From Chitiniphilus eburneus (GTDB lineage Bacteria; Pseudomonadota; Gammaproteobacteria; Burkholderiales; Chitinibacteraceae): a stretch of DNA of 64,000 bases. Below are positions 41,407 to 50,942 of the stretch, piece after piece. The notes under the pieces were generated by a model. It was not told where the DNA came from. It did not search any database and was given only the letters and a program-made list of their open reading frames with translations. Position 1 is the first letter of the stretch, and each line of letters begins with the position of its first letter. Position numbers and translations under genes: made by a program. The DNA is taken from NCBI RefSeq assembly GCF_005048205.1, contig NZ_SUMF01000015.1, positions 17,916 through 81,915 of the forward strand. Reading direction: 5' to 3'.

Positions 41407-43238
41407 GCCGATGTGTCCTTCTCGTTTGAATCGATGGCGTGCGGCTCGAACAGCCGGACAGGCTGGCCGCGCCCTTTCACGTGATGCAGACCGCGCTCGA
41501 CGAAGCCAAAGCGTCCGTCGCAGGCGTCGCGCGTGGCCTCGGAAACCAGTACCCGCGCCACCCCCTTGGTCTCGCCCTCGATGCGGCTGGCCAGATTGAC
41601 CGTATCGCCGATGGCAGTGTAATCGAGCCGGGCCTGGGCACCGATGAACCCCACCACTGCCGGCCCGCTGTGTATGCCGATGCCGATGTCGAAATCCACA
41701 CCCTGCTCGGCCAGTTCCCGTTTGAAGGCTTCCAGTTCGCGCGACATTTCCAGTGCCGCCGCCACGGCGTGTTCCGCATGGTGCGGGTCGTCCACCGGTG
41801 CACCCCAGAACGCCATGATGGCGTCGCCGATGAACTTGTCCAACGTGCCACCGTGACGAAAGATGACTTCCACTTGTCGGGAGAAGTAGCGGTTCAGCAG
41901 GTTGACGATCTCTTCGGGCGGCCGGGTTTCGGATAGCGAGGTGAAACCGCGGATATCCGAGAACAGCACGCTCACCTGCCGGCTGGACGCGCCGCTGCGC
42001 GAATCGATCTGGCCGCTTTCCACGAGGTCGCGCACCACGCGTTTGTCGAGGAAGCGCCCGAACAGTTGCACTGCCTGCTCGCGCCGCGCGCGCTCGCCCA
42101 GGTAGGCGAGCAGCGCCGCCAGCCAGAAGTAGGTCCAGGCCCAGCCGATGGCGCCGGTCAGCGACCAGTAGCGATTGATGTCCAGCGCCAGCCACATCGC
42201 GGCGAACGCGGCCAGTGTGGCGAGCGCCAGGCCCACGCCGAGCCAGAGCGTATTCACGCCGCGCGCGAAGCCCAGCCACAGCAGCGCGCACAGCAACAGC
42301 GCCAGCGGGGCGAAATACAGGCGATCGGGGCCGGTCAGCCAGTTGCCCTTTTGCAGATTGTCGAGCGCGCTGGCCAGGATCTCCACGCCGGGATAGGTCT
42401 GCGACAGCGGCGTGGGCCGCAGGTCCATCAACCCCGGCGCCGCCGTGCCGATCACCACGATCTTGCCGGCAAACTCATCGCGCGGCCGCTGCGGCTGCTC
42501 GCGGTTGGCATCCAGGTACAGATCGCCGAACGATACGTGCTGGTGCAGCGGTGTCCAGTTCAGGCGCAGCCGGCTCATGGTCGGTACCGCCCAGCCCAGG
42601 TCGCGCGCCACGCGCGCGGGCATGGACGGGATCATCCAGCCGTTCACCACGCTGTCCACCAGGTAATGCCGACCGATGCCATCGTGGTCGGCGTCGAAAT
42701 TGATCAGGCCACCGCGCCAGGCCTTGGGCGGCAGCACGCTGGGCAGCAGCAGCGGTGCGCCGGCAGAGGCGGGGGCGCCCGGCCGCGCAACGATGCCTGT
42801 TTCGGCGGGCAGGCTGGCGAAGCGTGTGGGCTGGCCGTCTCCCAGCAGCACGTAGGGGAAGTACAGGCTGTCGTGCGCCAGCGCAGTATCGCGCAACAGC
42901 GCGTCGCTATCGGGGCGGAAGGTGTCCGGTTCGTTGAACAGGATGTCGAAAACGATGGCGCGCGGATGCTGCGCCGCCAGGATGTCGATCATTTCGGCAT
43001 GGATGGCGCGCGGCCACGGCCAACTGCCCGCCACCTCGTTGAGCTGTTCCAGGCTTTTCTGGTCGATGTCGATCACGACGATGTCCGGCGATGCCGTACG
43101 CGTGGCGACATGCTGCCGCATCAGCGCATCGCCGGCCCGGTCATCCAGCGAGCGGCTCAGGTCCAGCCCCCCGTAGTCCAGCAGGACCAGCAGAAAGATC
43201 AGGATGAAAAGCGCGAAAAAGCGGCGTTGTTGCGACAT
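41403..43238 (-). CDS. CHASE2-domain membrane adenylate/guanylate cyclase
   Basis: This 611-residue protein has an N-terminal membrane helix (FFALFILIFLLVLLDYGG), a periplasmic CHASE2 sensor (~50-300: DIVVIDIDQKSLEQL, PRAIVFDILF, KIVVIGTAAPGLMDLRPTP), three more helices (~325-410) and a class III cyclase domain. The cyclase domain has VSVLFSDIRGFTSLSE and FIGDAIMAFWGAP, in which the metal-binding Asp residues are intact, plus DYTAIGDTVNLASRIE. It makes cAMP (or cGMP) in response to a periplasmic signal. The start at 43238 is chosen because the upstream extension has no homology-like sequence. It leads the cyclase-SH3-M48 operon. Confidence 0.93.
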   Translation of the reverse strand: MSQQRRFFALFILIFLLVLLDYGGLDLSRSLDDRAGDALMRQHVATRTASPDIVVIDIDQKSLEQLNEVAGSWPWPRAIHAEMIDILAAQHPRAIVFDILFNEPDTFRPDSDALLRDTALAHDSLYFPYVLLGDGQPTRFASLPAETGIVARPGAPASAGAPLLLPSVLPPKAWRGGLINFDADHDGIGRHYLVDSVVNGWMIPSMPARVARDLGWAVPTMSRLRLNWTPLHQHVSFGDLYLDANREQPQRPRDEFAGKIVVIGTAAPGLMDLRPTPLSQTYPGVEILASALDNLQKGNWLTGPDRLYFAPLALLLCALLWLGFARGVNTLWLGVGLALATLAAFAAMWLALDINRYWSLTGAIGWAWTYFWLAALLAYLGERARREQAVQLFGRFLDKRVVRDLVESGQIDSRSGASSRQVSVLFSDIRGFTSLSETRPPEEIVNLLNRYFSRQVEVIFRHGGTLDKFIGDAIMAFWGAPVDDPHHAEHAVAAALEMSRELEAFKRELAEQGVDFDIGIGIHSGPAVVGFIGAQARLDYTAIGDTVNLASRIEGETKGVARVLVSEATRDACDGRFGFVERGLHHVKGRGQPVRLFEPHAIDSNEKDTSA

Positions 43239-43568
43239 GGGGGTAGGCAGGCGGAAACCGGCCTCTGTTATAGCATGGCGTGCCCTATCCCCGGTGTGCT
43301 GCAGGCACGCGTGGGAGGGGGCTTTGTCGAAAGATATGCCGATGTCGTTGCCGGGCGTTGGCTGAAATATTGCTTTCCGATGCACTCAGGGCGACGGGTG
43401 GTGGTGCTTTTCCCTTACTTTTCAATGTTTTATTTCCGCCGCCTCTGGCGGTTTTTCGATAGCTTGCTTACATTCCACGGCCGCGCTTCACACAGATGAA
43501 GCCGTAAAGCGAGGATCACTTCTGTTTTTACGATTGATTTGCTGTTTTTATTCGTAAGGAATGATCCG
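43239..43568. other. 330-bp divergent intergenic region with a plus-strand hairpin-T element
   Basis: No gene is supported. A CCGCC-N6-GGCGG hairpin followed by TTTTT (43436-43456) and a second hairpin GCTTCA-CACAGA-TGAAGC (~43485-43502) lie in the leader of the M30 peptidase gene. A c-di-GMP riboswitch was looked for and its GGGCAAACC core was not found. Confidence 0.5.
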
Positions 43569-45161
43569 ATGGATGCTGGTTTGTTCAAGTTGGGCGCCCG
43601 CCGTGGTGCGCTGTTGGTGTCGTTATGGCTGGCCGCCTGTGGTGGTGGTGGCGGGGACGAAGCGGGAAGTGCCGCGCCCGAAGTGCCGGAGGCGCCGGCT
43701 GCTTCGGTCCAGGTGGCATGCACGGGCGTGGGCTGCGATGCATCGGGCACGGGGTATGGTGGCCATGGGCTGGCGATCCTGGTTTACCGCAACACGGGCG
43801 ATGTCGCTGCACCGGCTTCGCTGCGGCTGGAGGGCACCAGCGGCAGGACCGTGACGCTGGTGCTGGGCAATGGCAGCGCGCAACCGCAGGTCATGCCTGC
43901 CCAATCGGCGGCGCTGGCCGCAGTGGTTGACGTGCCCCAGGCCATCCCGGCGCGCACGGCCAGTCGCAATCCGTTTCGCAACGATTTTGGCGTGGCCGGT
44001 ACCCCACGTACCGCCGTGCCGGCACTGGCCTGGCAGGTAGGCGATATGCGCAACTGGATCGATGAGGAAGACAGCGCGCATCGCGCCACGCTGCTTCGGC
44101 AGACCCGCGCCGGCGATGGCCGGGTGGTCAATCTGTGGCTGGAAGACGGCGAAGCCGGTGGCGGTCGTGTGACCGACGCCATGCTGGACAATCTGATTGC
44201 CAGGGTGGCGGGCAGCGGCGATGCGGCGTATGAACTGGTCACCAGACTGGTCGGGCCGGTGTGGGGCGAGCAGCCCTATCCCCACCTGCTGCCGGCCGAC
44301 GCACCACTGGACGTGGTGCTACTCAATATCGATCGCGATGGCGCGCCGTGGGGGCGTGTCGGCTATTTCTGGTCGCGCAACAATCTGCTCAGGCAGGTGC
44401 GGCCGCAGTCGAACGAAGCGCTGGCCATCTTCCTCGATACCGAGACGCTCTACCTGGGCGGCGACATCGGGCGGCGGTACGTGGTCTCCACGCTGGCGCA
44501 CGAGTTGACCCACATGGCCAATTTCTATCGGCGCGGTGTCGGCATGGCGGCGGCAGGCGATTATGTCTTCGACACCTGGCTGGAAGAACTGACGGCAATG
44601 ATGGCGGAAGACCTGCTGTCCGCGCGGCTGACCCCCGGCTTCAACGCCACCCGCGACATGCGTCTGCCCAACTGGCTGAAGCACGGCGCCTACAACTGCG
44701 ACGTGACCGCATTCGACGAGCGCCGCGACGCCACCTGCTATGGCTACAACGTGGCGGGCAGCTACGCGGGCTACCTGCTGCGCCAGTACGGGCCGGCATT
44801 GTTGCAACGGTTATCGGCCAGCCAGGTGGACACCGACAGCAAGGCGTTGTTCGAACAGGTGCTGGGCGAGGTGGGTGGGATCGGGCTGGCGGAATCGGTC
44901 CGGCGCTGGCAGGCCAGCGTGGCGCTGCTGGCGACCGACGCCCCGGTCGGCTATGGCTATCCGGCGCGCAGCGAGGCGGGCTATGCTTTGCCCGGCATCG
45001 ACGGGCGCCTGTTCTCCGGCACGCGGGTAATGCCGACTGCATTGCCGGTACGGCTGGCGCCATATGGCGCGGCGGCGCTGGAACAACGGGATGTGGCGGC
45101 GCCGTATGCCCAGACGATCCAGTTGCCGGCCAGGGGCACACTGACGGTCGTGGTGCAGTAA
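43569..45161 (+). CDS. M30 (hyicolysin-like) zinc metallopeptidase lipoprotein
   Basis: This 530-residue exported protein has a lipobox LAAC followed by five Gly (Cys24), so it is a surface or periplasmic lipoprotein. The peptidase domain carries the zinc motif AHELTHMANFY (H311, E312, H315) and a following EELTAMMAEDLL with a possible third ligand Glu. The overall layout (FLDTETLYLGGDIGRRYVVSTLAHELTH) fits the M30/hyicolysin family of secreted proteases. AAGGA lies 9 nt before the ATG at 43569. No operon partner is present. The 330-bp leader includes a terminator-like hairpin. A degradative role is inferred. Confidence 0.84.
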   Translation: MDAGLFKLGARRGALLVSLWLAACGGGGGDEAGSAAPEVPEAPAASVQVACTGVGCDASGTGYGGHGLAILVYRNTGDVAAPASLRLEGTSGRTVTLVLGNGSAQPQVMPAQSAALAAVVDVPQAIPARTASRNPFRNDFGVAGTPRTAVPALAWQVGDMRNWIDEEDSAHRATLLRQTRAGDGRVVNLWLEDGEAGGGRVTDAMLDNLIARVAGSGDAAYELVTRLVGPVWGEQPYPHLLPADAPLDVVLLNIDRDGAPWGRVGYFWSRNNLLRQVRPQSNEALAIFLDTETLYLGGDIGRRYVVSTLAHELTHMANFYRRGVGMAAAGDYVFDTWLEELTAMMAEDLLSARLTPGFNATRDMRLPNWLKHGAYNCDVTAFDERRDATCYGYNVAGSYAGYLLRQYGPALLQRLSASQVDTDSKALFEQVLGEVGGIGLAESVRRWQASVALLATDAPVGYGYPARSEAGYALPGIDGRLFSGTRVMPTALPVRLAPYGAAALEQRDVAAPYAQTIQLPARGTLTVVVQ

Positions 45162-45177
45162 TACGCCGCGAGCGGGC

Positions 45178-45204
45178 AAAAAAAGCCCCGACTGCTGTCG
45201 GGGC
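45178..45204 (-). terminator. Minus-strand rho-independent terminator with no known gene
   Basis: Read on the minus strand, GCCCCGAC-AGCA-GTCGGGGC is followed by seven T. It lies just after the M30 peptidase stop but has no T run on the plus strand, so it would end a minus-strand transcript coming from 45205-45735. Confidence 0.82.
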
Positions 45205-45806
45205 AACGGGAAACGAACCAGCGCGGTCCGAATGCCCGTGGGCTTCCCAGGATTTGCCTGCCGATGGCGGCAAATCCCCAACCCTGGCGAGGAACAGGGT
45301 CGTCCGGGTTGGCCGGGCGGGCTCTACCACTATCCACCAATCCCCCGATTGGAGCCCGCCCGCCACGCCTGGACAACACACCTCTTGTTACTGTCGCCCT
45401 TGCAACCGGGCTTGGCGCAAGAGTGCGCCGTTGCCCTGGGTGCGGACATCGGACGACTCCGAAAAGCCAGTCTTGCCGCGCCCTTCACGGCGCGTGCGTC
45501 AATCGGTGGGCGAGATGGCCGGGTGGCCCGGGGCTTACCTGCGCGGGATTGCGCCGATTGCGTATCGGTTTTTGCCAACCCCCGCTTGCGGGGGCGGCGC
45601 TCCCCTGTCCAGGCAGACGGTTTGCCGCATCCGGCCCGTGAAAAATCCCGGCAATGCGGTGATTGCCATGCAGTAACGTCCTGACGTTTCAGCTCAGTGC
45701 GCTGCTGCTGAATTAGAATGACGCGCGTTTGCATATGGTGGCCTCGGTCCGAAGCCCCGGTGGCGGACCCCCGAACGACGCAATCCCTGTCTTCAAGGAG
45801 TTGTCC
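45205..45806 (-). other. Structured region with possible minus-strand RNA or Ash-like frame
   Basis: No established gene lies here. On the minus strand an open frame (stop 45330, best ATG 45734, 134 codons, Arg/Ser/Ala-rich) reads through to near the terminator. From memory only, its text (KPRATRPSRPPIDARAV and NSKRC-like segments) recalls the ash/epsilon region of P4-type satellite phages, which may be untranslated. Structure: an 11-bp stem CGGGCGGGCTC (45314-45324) with 45352-45362, an inner CCAATC/GATTGG, and CCCCCGC-TT-GCGGGGG (45579-45594). A CCGAT-N5-ATCGG plus T5 element (45554-45573) is plus-strand terminator-like. The phytochrome promoter must also lie here. Confidence 0.35.
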
Positions 45807-48068
45807 ATGGCCGAGGTGCAATCATTGGCTGCCGGTATCGCGCAGTGCGCCCAGGAGCCGATCCGCATCCCAGGCAGCATTCAGCCGCATGGCTTTCTGC
45901 TGGCGCTGGAAGAACCGTCGTTGCGCATTCGCCACGCCAGTAGCTCGGTCGCCGACTGGTTGGGCCTGCCACCCGAAGCGTTGCTGGGCCGCACGCTGGC
46001 GGAACTGCTGGCGCCCGATGAGACGATCACGGCTACCTTGTCCGGACTGGTGAAGGAAGACGCCAGTGTCTTTTACCTGGGTGAGCTGGCGCTACGTCGC
46101 GGCGATGACGCGATGGGGCGCTTTCAACTGGTGGCACATCGCTACGCGGACCTGCTGATTGCCGAGTTCGAGCCGGCGCAGGACGGTGGCGGCCCCGCCT
46201 TCAGCACCATGTATCCCCTGGTGAGCACATTCGTCGCGCGCCTTCAGCATGCTGATGACGTCGAGCGCCTGTGCCAGTTGGCGGCCGAAGAGGTCCAACG
46301 CATCATCGGCTTTGGCCGCGCGCTGGTGTACCGCTTCGATCGCGATGGGCACGGCCAGGTGCTGGCCGAAGCCAACACCGATGGCTATCCAAGTTATCTG
46401 GGGCAACACTTTCCCGCCAGCGACATCCCGGCGCAGGCGCGCGAGCTGTACCTGCTGAACCGGCTGCGGGTGATCCACGACGCCGATTACCGCCCCTCGC
46501 CGCTGGTGCCGGCGTTCGATCCCGCCACGGGCGCCCCGCTGGATCTCAGTTTCTCGATGTTGCGCAGCGTGTCGCCGGTACACCTGCAATACATGCGTAA
46601 CATGGGCACGCTGGCGTCGATGTCGATCTCGCTGGTGGTGGAGGGCCGGTTGTGGGGGCTGATCTCGTGCCACCACGCCACGCCGCACCCCGTGCCATTC
46701 CATGTGCGGACCGCCTGCGAACTGCTGGGGCGCATCGTGTCGCTGCAGATCGAAGCCAAGGAAGCGCACGCCGAAGCAGACCGCCGTCTGGAGCTGCGCC
46801 GGCTGATCGTACAGATGTTGTCCGCGATGGCCGATCGCGACAGCGTGGCCGCCGGGCTGCTTGCCGTGCAGGATGCTTTCCTCGCTTTCGGCCGTGCCTG
46901 CGGCGGCGCGGTGGTGGCGGCCCAGCGCTGCGACCTGATCGGCCGTACGCCCGATGCGCCGCAGGTGGCGGAGCTGGCCGACTGGCTGCGCGGCCGCGAT
47001 GCGCGCGAGGTGTTCCGGAGCGACAACGTCGGCCGCGACGTGCCGGAATTGCCCGGGCTCGCCCAGCGCATCGGTGGTTTCATGGCGGTGCCGATCTCCG
47101 AACTGCATGCGCATTATCTGATCTGGTTTCGCGATGAGCACGTACGCACCATCGACTGGGCCGGTCAGCCGGCCAAGGATGCCGACGCCGATGGCCGCCT
47201 CTCGCCGCGCGCCAGCTTTGCCTCGTGGCGTGAAACGGTGGGCGGGCACAGCCTGCCATGGGATCAGGTCGAGGCCGACAGCGCGCTGGAGCTGCGCAAC
47301 GCGGTGTTGGGCATCGTGCTGCGCAAGGCCGAGGAACTGGGGCTGATGGCTGAGGAACTGCAAAAGACCAACAAGGAGCTGGAGGCGTTTTCCTATAGCG
47401 TGTCGCATGACCTGCGCGCACCGCTGCGCCATATCGCCGGTTACGCCGAGCTACTGGAAAACTACGACGGCAAACAATTGTCCGAGCGCGGCCATCGCTA
47501 TCTGGACCACATCGCGCAGTCGGTGCGCTTCGCCGGCACGCTGGTGGACAACCTGCTGACCTTCTCGCAAATGGGCCGCTCCGCGCTGCGACCCCACCGC
47601 ATCGACCTCAATGCCATCATCGAATCGGTCCGCCGTGAAATGGCCCCCGATTTCGAAGGCCGCGACATCGAATGGGTGATCCATCCCCTGCCGCACCTGA
47701 CGGCGGACGCGGCTTTCATCCATCTGGCATTGCGTAACCTGGTGGCCAATGCAATCAAATATACGGGCGCGCGCACGCACGCGAGGATAGAGATCGGCAG
47801 CGAGGATCGCCCCGACGAGGTGGTGGTCTACGTGCGCGACAATGGCGTGGGTTTCGACATGGAATACGTTGGCAAACTGTTCGGCGTGTTCCAGCGCCTG
47901 CACCGGATGGAAGAATTCGAAGGAACCGGCATCGGACTCGCCAGCGTGCGCCGCATCATCGAGCGCCACGACGGACGGGTCTGGGCCGAGGGTGCGCTGG
48001 ATCGGGGAGCCACCTTCTACTTTGCCTTGCCCAAACGCCGCGCCGTGCGTGGAGGATCGCATGCTTAA
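45807..48068 (+). CDS. bphP: Bacteriophytochrome histidine kinase
   Basis: This 753-residue photoreceptor kinase binds biliverdin at C14 (IAQCAQEPIRIPGSIQPHG), the BphP position. It has a PAS domain (~14-120), a GAF domain with PASDIP (203-208) and VHLQYMRNMG, a PHY domain with the tongue motif SPRASF (464-469), a HisKA with SVSHDLRAP (H532) and a HATPase domain (VVVYVRDNGVGF, GTGIGLASV). Red/far-red light would switch kinase activity. AAGGAG precedes the ATG at 45807 by about 7 nt; longer frames upstream lack homology-like sequence. The response regulator overlaps its end by 8 bp, and the heme oxygenase that makes biliverdin is the last gene of the operon. Confidence 0.97.
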   Translation: MAEVQSLAAGIAQCAQEPIRIPGSIQPHGFLLALEEPSLRIRHASSSVADWLGLPPEALLGRTLAELLAPDETITATLSGLVKEDASVFYLGELALRRGDDAMGRFQLVAHRYADLLIAEFEPAQDGGGPAFSTMYPLVSTFVARLQHADDVERLCQLAAEEVQRIIGFGRALVYRFDRDGHGQVLAEANTDGYPSYLGQHFPASDIPAQARELYLLNRLRVIHDADYRPSPLVPAFDPATGAPLDLSFSMLRSVSPVHLQYMRNMGTLASMSISLVVEGRLWGLISCHHATPHPVPFHVRTACELLGRIVSLQIEAKEAHAEADRRLELRRLIVQMLSAMADRDSVAAGLLAVQDAFLAFGRACGGAVVAAQRCDLIGRTPDAPQVAELADWLRGRDAREVFRSDNVGRDVPELPGLAQRIGGFMAVPISELHAHYLIWFRDEHVRTIDWAGQPAKDADADGRLSPRASFASWRETVGGHSLPWDQVEADSALELRNAVLGIVLRKAEELGLMAEELQKTNKELEAFSYSVSHDLRAPLRHIAGYAELLENYDGKQLSERGHRYLDHIAQSVRFAGTLVDNLLTFSQMGRSALRPHRIDLNAIIESVRREMAPDFEGRDIEWVIHPLPHLTADAAFIHLALRNLVANAIKYTGARTHARIEIGSEDRPDEVVVYVRDNGVGFDMEYVGKLFGVFQRLHRMEEFEGTGIGLASVRRIIERHDGRVWAEGALDRGATFYFALPKRRAVRGGSHA

Positions 48069-48546
48069 GCCCATCCTCCTGGTGGAGGACAATCCCAACG
48101 ACCTGGAACTGACACTGGTGGCGCTGGAGCGCAGCCAACTCGCCAACGAAGTGATCGTGGTGCGCGACGGCGTCGAGGCGCTGGATTACCTGTTCCGCCG
48201 CGATCGGTATGCGACGCGGCCTGACGGCAACCCGGCGGTGATCCTGCTGGATCTCAAGTTGCCCAAGGTGGATGGGCTGGAAGTACTGAAAGTGGTACGC
48301 GAATCGCCAGACCTGCGCAGCGTGCCGACGGTGATGCTGACCTCGTCGCGCGAAGAACCTGATCTGGCGCGCGCCTATGCGCTGGGAGTGAATGCCTACG
48401 TGGTGAAACCGGTGGAGTTTCGCGATTTCCTGGGGGCGATCTCCGACCTGGGCATGTTCTGGGCCGTGCTGAACGAGCCACCGCCCGGCTCCACCCGGCT
48501 GGGCGCGCGCCGGCGGGCGCCGGATCGGGACAGTGAACCCGAGTGA
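48061..48546 (+). CDS. Response regulator, receiver domain only (phytochrome-linked)
   Basis: This 161-residue protein is a single receiver domain: ILLVEDNPNDLELTLVAL, phosphoacceptor D64 in ILLDLKLPKVDGLEVL, TS (VMLTSSREEPDL) and KP (NAYVVKPVEF). The DNPNDxEL start is typical of Rcp1-type regulators partnered with phytochromes. With no output domain it probably relays phosphate or acts by protein contact. It overlaps bphP by 8 bp and the hybrid kinase begins at its stop codon, so it is the cognate partner of BphP. Confidence 0.95.
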   Translation: MLKPILLVEDNPNDLELTLVALERSQLANEVIVVRDGVEALDYLFRRDRYATRPDGNPAVILLDLKLPKVDGLEVLKVVRESPDLRSVPTVMLTSSREEPDLARAYALGVNAYVVKPVEFRDFLGAISDLGMFWAVLNEPPPGSTRLGARRRAPDRDSEPE

Positions 48547-48548
48547 CC

Positions 48549-50942
48549 ATGCCCGGACTGGAAGCCATTTCCCTGTTACTGATCGAGGACGACGCGCGCG
48601 ATGCGGAGCTGCTGCTGGTCGCATTGGAGCGCGCCGGCTACGCGCTCGATCCGATGCTGGTCGCCAGCGAGGCCGACCTGCGCGCCGCACTGGCGCGGCG
48701 GCCGTTCACGCTGATCCTGTCCGACTTCCTGTTGCCGGGGTTTTCCGGCGAGAAGGCGCTGCACATCGCGCTGGAGCAGGCGCCGGAGGTGCCGTTCATC
48801 TTCGTATCCGGTGTGTCGGGCGAAGAGCACGCGGTGGACATGATGCGCCAGGGCGCCACCGACTATGTGCTCAAGCAGTCGCTCAAGCTGTTGCCCAAGG
48901 CCGTGGAGCGCGCGCTGCTGATCTCCGGCGAACGCGCCGAGCGACGTCGTATGGCCAGTGCACTGCTGGCCAGCGAAATCAACACCCGGCTTGCGGTGGA
49001 CGCGGCGCAACTGGGCATGTGGGACTACGAGCCGCCGACGGGTACGCTCACCTGGGATCGTCGCTGCAAAGCGATGTTCGGGCTGTCGCCGCAAGCCGAA
49101 ATCGATCTGGAGCTGTTCGGCCGGCATGTCCACCCCGAGGACCGCGCCCGCATGCTGGCGCTGGTTGCTGAAGCCACTACCATCGAAAGTTCGAGCGGCT
49201 ACAGCGCTGAATACCGGATATTCACCTTCCAGGGCGAGGAGCGCTGGGTGGTAACGCGCGGGCAGGCGTTTTTCGAACGCGGCCGCTGCACGCGCTTCAT
49301 CGGTGTGCTCCAGGACATCACCGAGCGCAAGCAGGCCGACCAGGCCATGCGCGACATGAACGAAGAGCTGGAGCGCCGGGTGAAGGAGCGCACCCGCGAG
49401 CGCGACCGCACCTGGCAACTGTCGCGCGACTTGCTGGTGGTGGCCGGTACCGATACCGTGGTGCTGGCGCTCAACCCGGCCTGGCGCGACACCCTGGGCT
49501 GGGAAGAGCGCGATCTGCTCGACCGGCAATTGCTGGAGATCGTTCACCCGGAGGATCGCGAGGATACGCGGGCGATGGCGCGGCGGCTTGCGGCCGGGCA
49601 GATCGAGTCCCGCTTCGAGAACCGCTGCCGCGACCGGAGGGGCGCCTATCACTGGATCGCCTGGACCGCCGTGCCCGAAGACGGGCGCGTCTATGGCTCG
49701 GGACGCGACATCACGCTGGAAAAACTGGCGTTGTACGAACTCGCGCACGCCAACCGCGCGTTGCTGGGGCAGATCGAAGAGCGCGAGCAGGTCGAAGCCA
49801 CGCTGCAACAGATGCAGCGGCTGGAGGCGGTCGGCCAGCTCACCGCGGGGGTGGCGCATGATTTCAATAACCTGTTGACGGTGATCCTGAGCAACGCCGC
49901 CTTCCTGGCGCGCGGCGTGAGCAAGGGTGCGGAGCCGGACAAACTGCAACAGTACGCCTCGCGTATTCGCGAGGCGGGCGAACGGGGCGCCAAGCTCACC
50001 GCGCAGTTGCTGTCGTTCTCGCGTCGGCAGCGGCTGGCGCCGCAGGTACTGGACCTGAACGCTACCATCGCCGGCATGCTGGATCTGCTGCGCAGCACGC
50101 TGGGCGGCAGCATCGGCGTCGAAACGATGCTGGCGCGCGAGCCGTGGCTGGCGCTGGTGGACCCCACCCAGGTGGAGCTGATCATCCTGAATCTGGCGAT
50201 CAATGCGCGCGATGCCATGGAGGGCGGCGGCCAGCTGTGGTTGACCACCTCCAACCAGACGCTGGCCCAGCCGCCGTCCCGGCCGGAGGAGCCCGAGCCC
50301 GGCGAGTACGTCGTGCTGTCGGTGCGCGATACGGGCAGCGGCATGCCGCCCGATGTGCTGGCCAAGGCGTTCGAGCCCTTTTTCACCACCAAGGAGCCTG
50401 GCAAGGGGTCCGGCCTGGGACTGGCGCAGGTTTTCGGCTTCGCCAAGCAGTCGGGCGGCGGCGTCTGCATCCAGAGCCAGGCGGGGCAGGGCACTACGGT
50501 CAACGTCTACCTGCCCCGCGCGAGCGGCGAGATCGCGCGCCCCGTCGAAGCGCCGGCGGAGCCGGTGGTCAACCAGCGGCGCACCGTGATGTTGGTGGAC
50601 GACGACAATGCCGTGCGCGAAGTTACCGCCACGCAGCTCCAGGAGCTGGGCTATCGCGTGATCGAGGTGGGCAGTGGCGCCCTGGTGCTCGAGTTGCTGT
50701 CGCAAGGCGTGCAGCCTGACCTGCTGCTGGCGGACTTCGCCATGCCGGGCATGAATGGCGGCGAGCTGGCGCGGCGGGTCCGCGAGCGCTGGCCCAGGCT
50801 GCCCATCCTGTTCATCAGCGGCTACGCCGATTTGCGCCGTGCTGACCTGGAGGACATCGACGTGGTGCAAAAACCGTTCGGCAAGGCAGATCTCGTTACC
50901 CGGATCGAACGCGCTTTCCTGCAAGGCGGTGCCGCCGGATGA
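48549..50942 (+). CDS. Receiver-PAS-PAS-histidine kinase-receiver hybrid protein
   Basis: This ~797-residue multidomain protein contains an N-terminal receiver (LLLIEDDARDAELL, acceptor in LILSDFLLPGFSG), two PAS/PAC domains (~140-260 and ~285-400, joined by a charged coiled coil KERTRERDRTWQL), a HisKA with VAHDFNNLLTVIL, a HATPase (VSVRDTGSGMPPD, GKGSGLGLAQVFGFA) and a C-terminal receiver (VMLVDDDNAVREV, LLLADFAMPGMNG). It is a phosphorelay hub that could take phosphate from BphP or its regulator. The ATG at 48549 or the GTG at 48543 are both possible. It overlaps bphO by 4 nt. Confidence 0.93.
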   Translation: MPGLEAISLLLIEDDARDAELLLVALERAGYALDPMLVASEADLRAALARRPFTLILSDFLLPGFSGEKALHIALEQAPEVPFIFVSGVSGEEHAVDMMRQGATDYVLKQSLKLLPKAVERALLISGERAERRRMASALLASEINTRLAVDAAQLGMWDYEPPTGTLTWDRRCKAMFGLSPQAEIDLELFGRHVHPEDRARMLALVAEATTIESSSGYSAEYRIFTFQGEERWVVTRGQAFFERGRCTRFIGVLQDITERKQADQAMRDMNEELERRVKERTRERDRTWQLSRDLLVVAGTDTVVLALNPAWRDTLGWEERDLLDRQLLEIVHPEDREDTRAMARRLAAGQIESRFENRCRDRRGAYHWIAWTAVPEDGRVYGSGRDITLEKLALYELAHANRALLGQIEEREQVEATLQQMQRLEAVGQLTAGVAHDFNNLLTVILSNAAFLARGVSKGAEPDKLQQYASRIREAGERGAKLTAQLLSFSRRQRLAPQVLDLNATIAGMLDLLRSTLGGSIGVETMLAREPWLALVDPTQVELIILNLAINARDAMEGGGQLWLTTSNQTLAQPPSRPEEPEPGEYVVLSVRDTGSGMPPDVLAKAFEPFFTTKEPGKGSGLGLAQVFGFAKQSGGGVCIQSQAGQGTTVNVYLPRASGEIARPVEAPAEPVVNQRRTVMLVDDDNAVREVTATQLQELGYRVIEVGSGALVLELLSQGVQPDLLLADFAMPGMNGGELARRVRERWPRLPILFISGYADLRRADLEDIDVVQKPFGKADLVTRIERAFLQGGAAG

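Noticed and set aside
43239..43568. c-di-GMP (GEMM) riboswitch before the M30 peptidase gene
   Set aside because: The GGGCAAACC and CGCAAAGCC blocks are not found; only generic hairpins remain.
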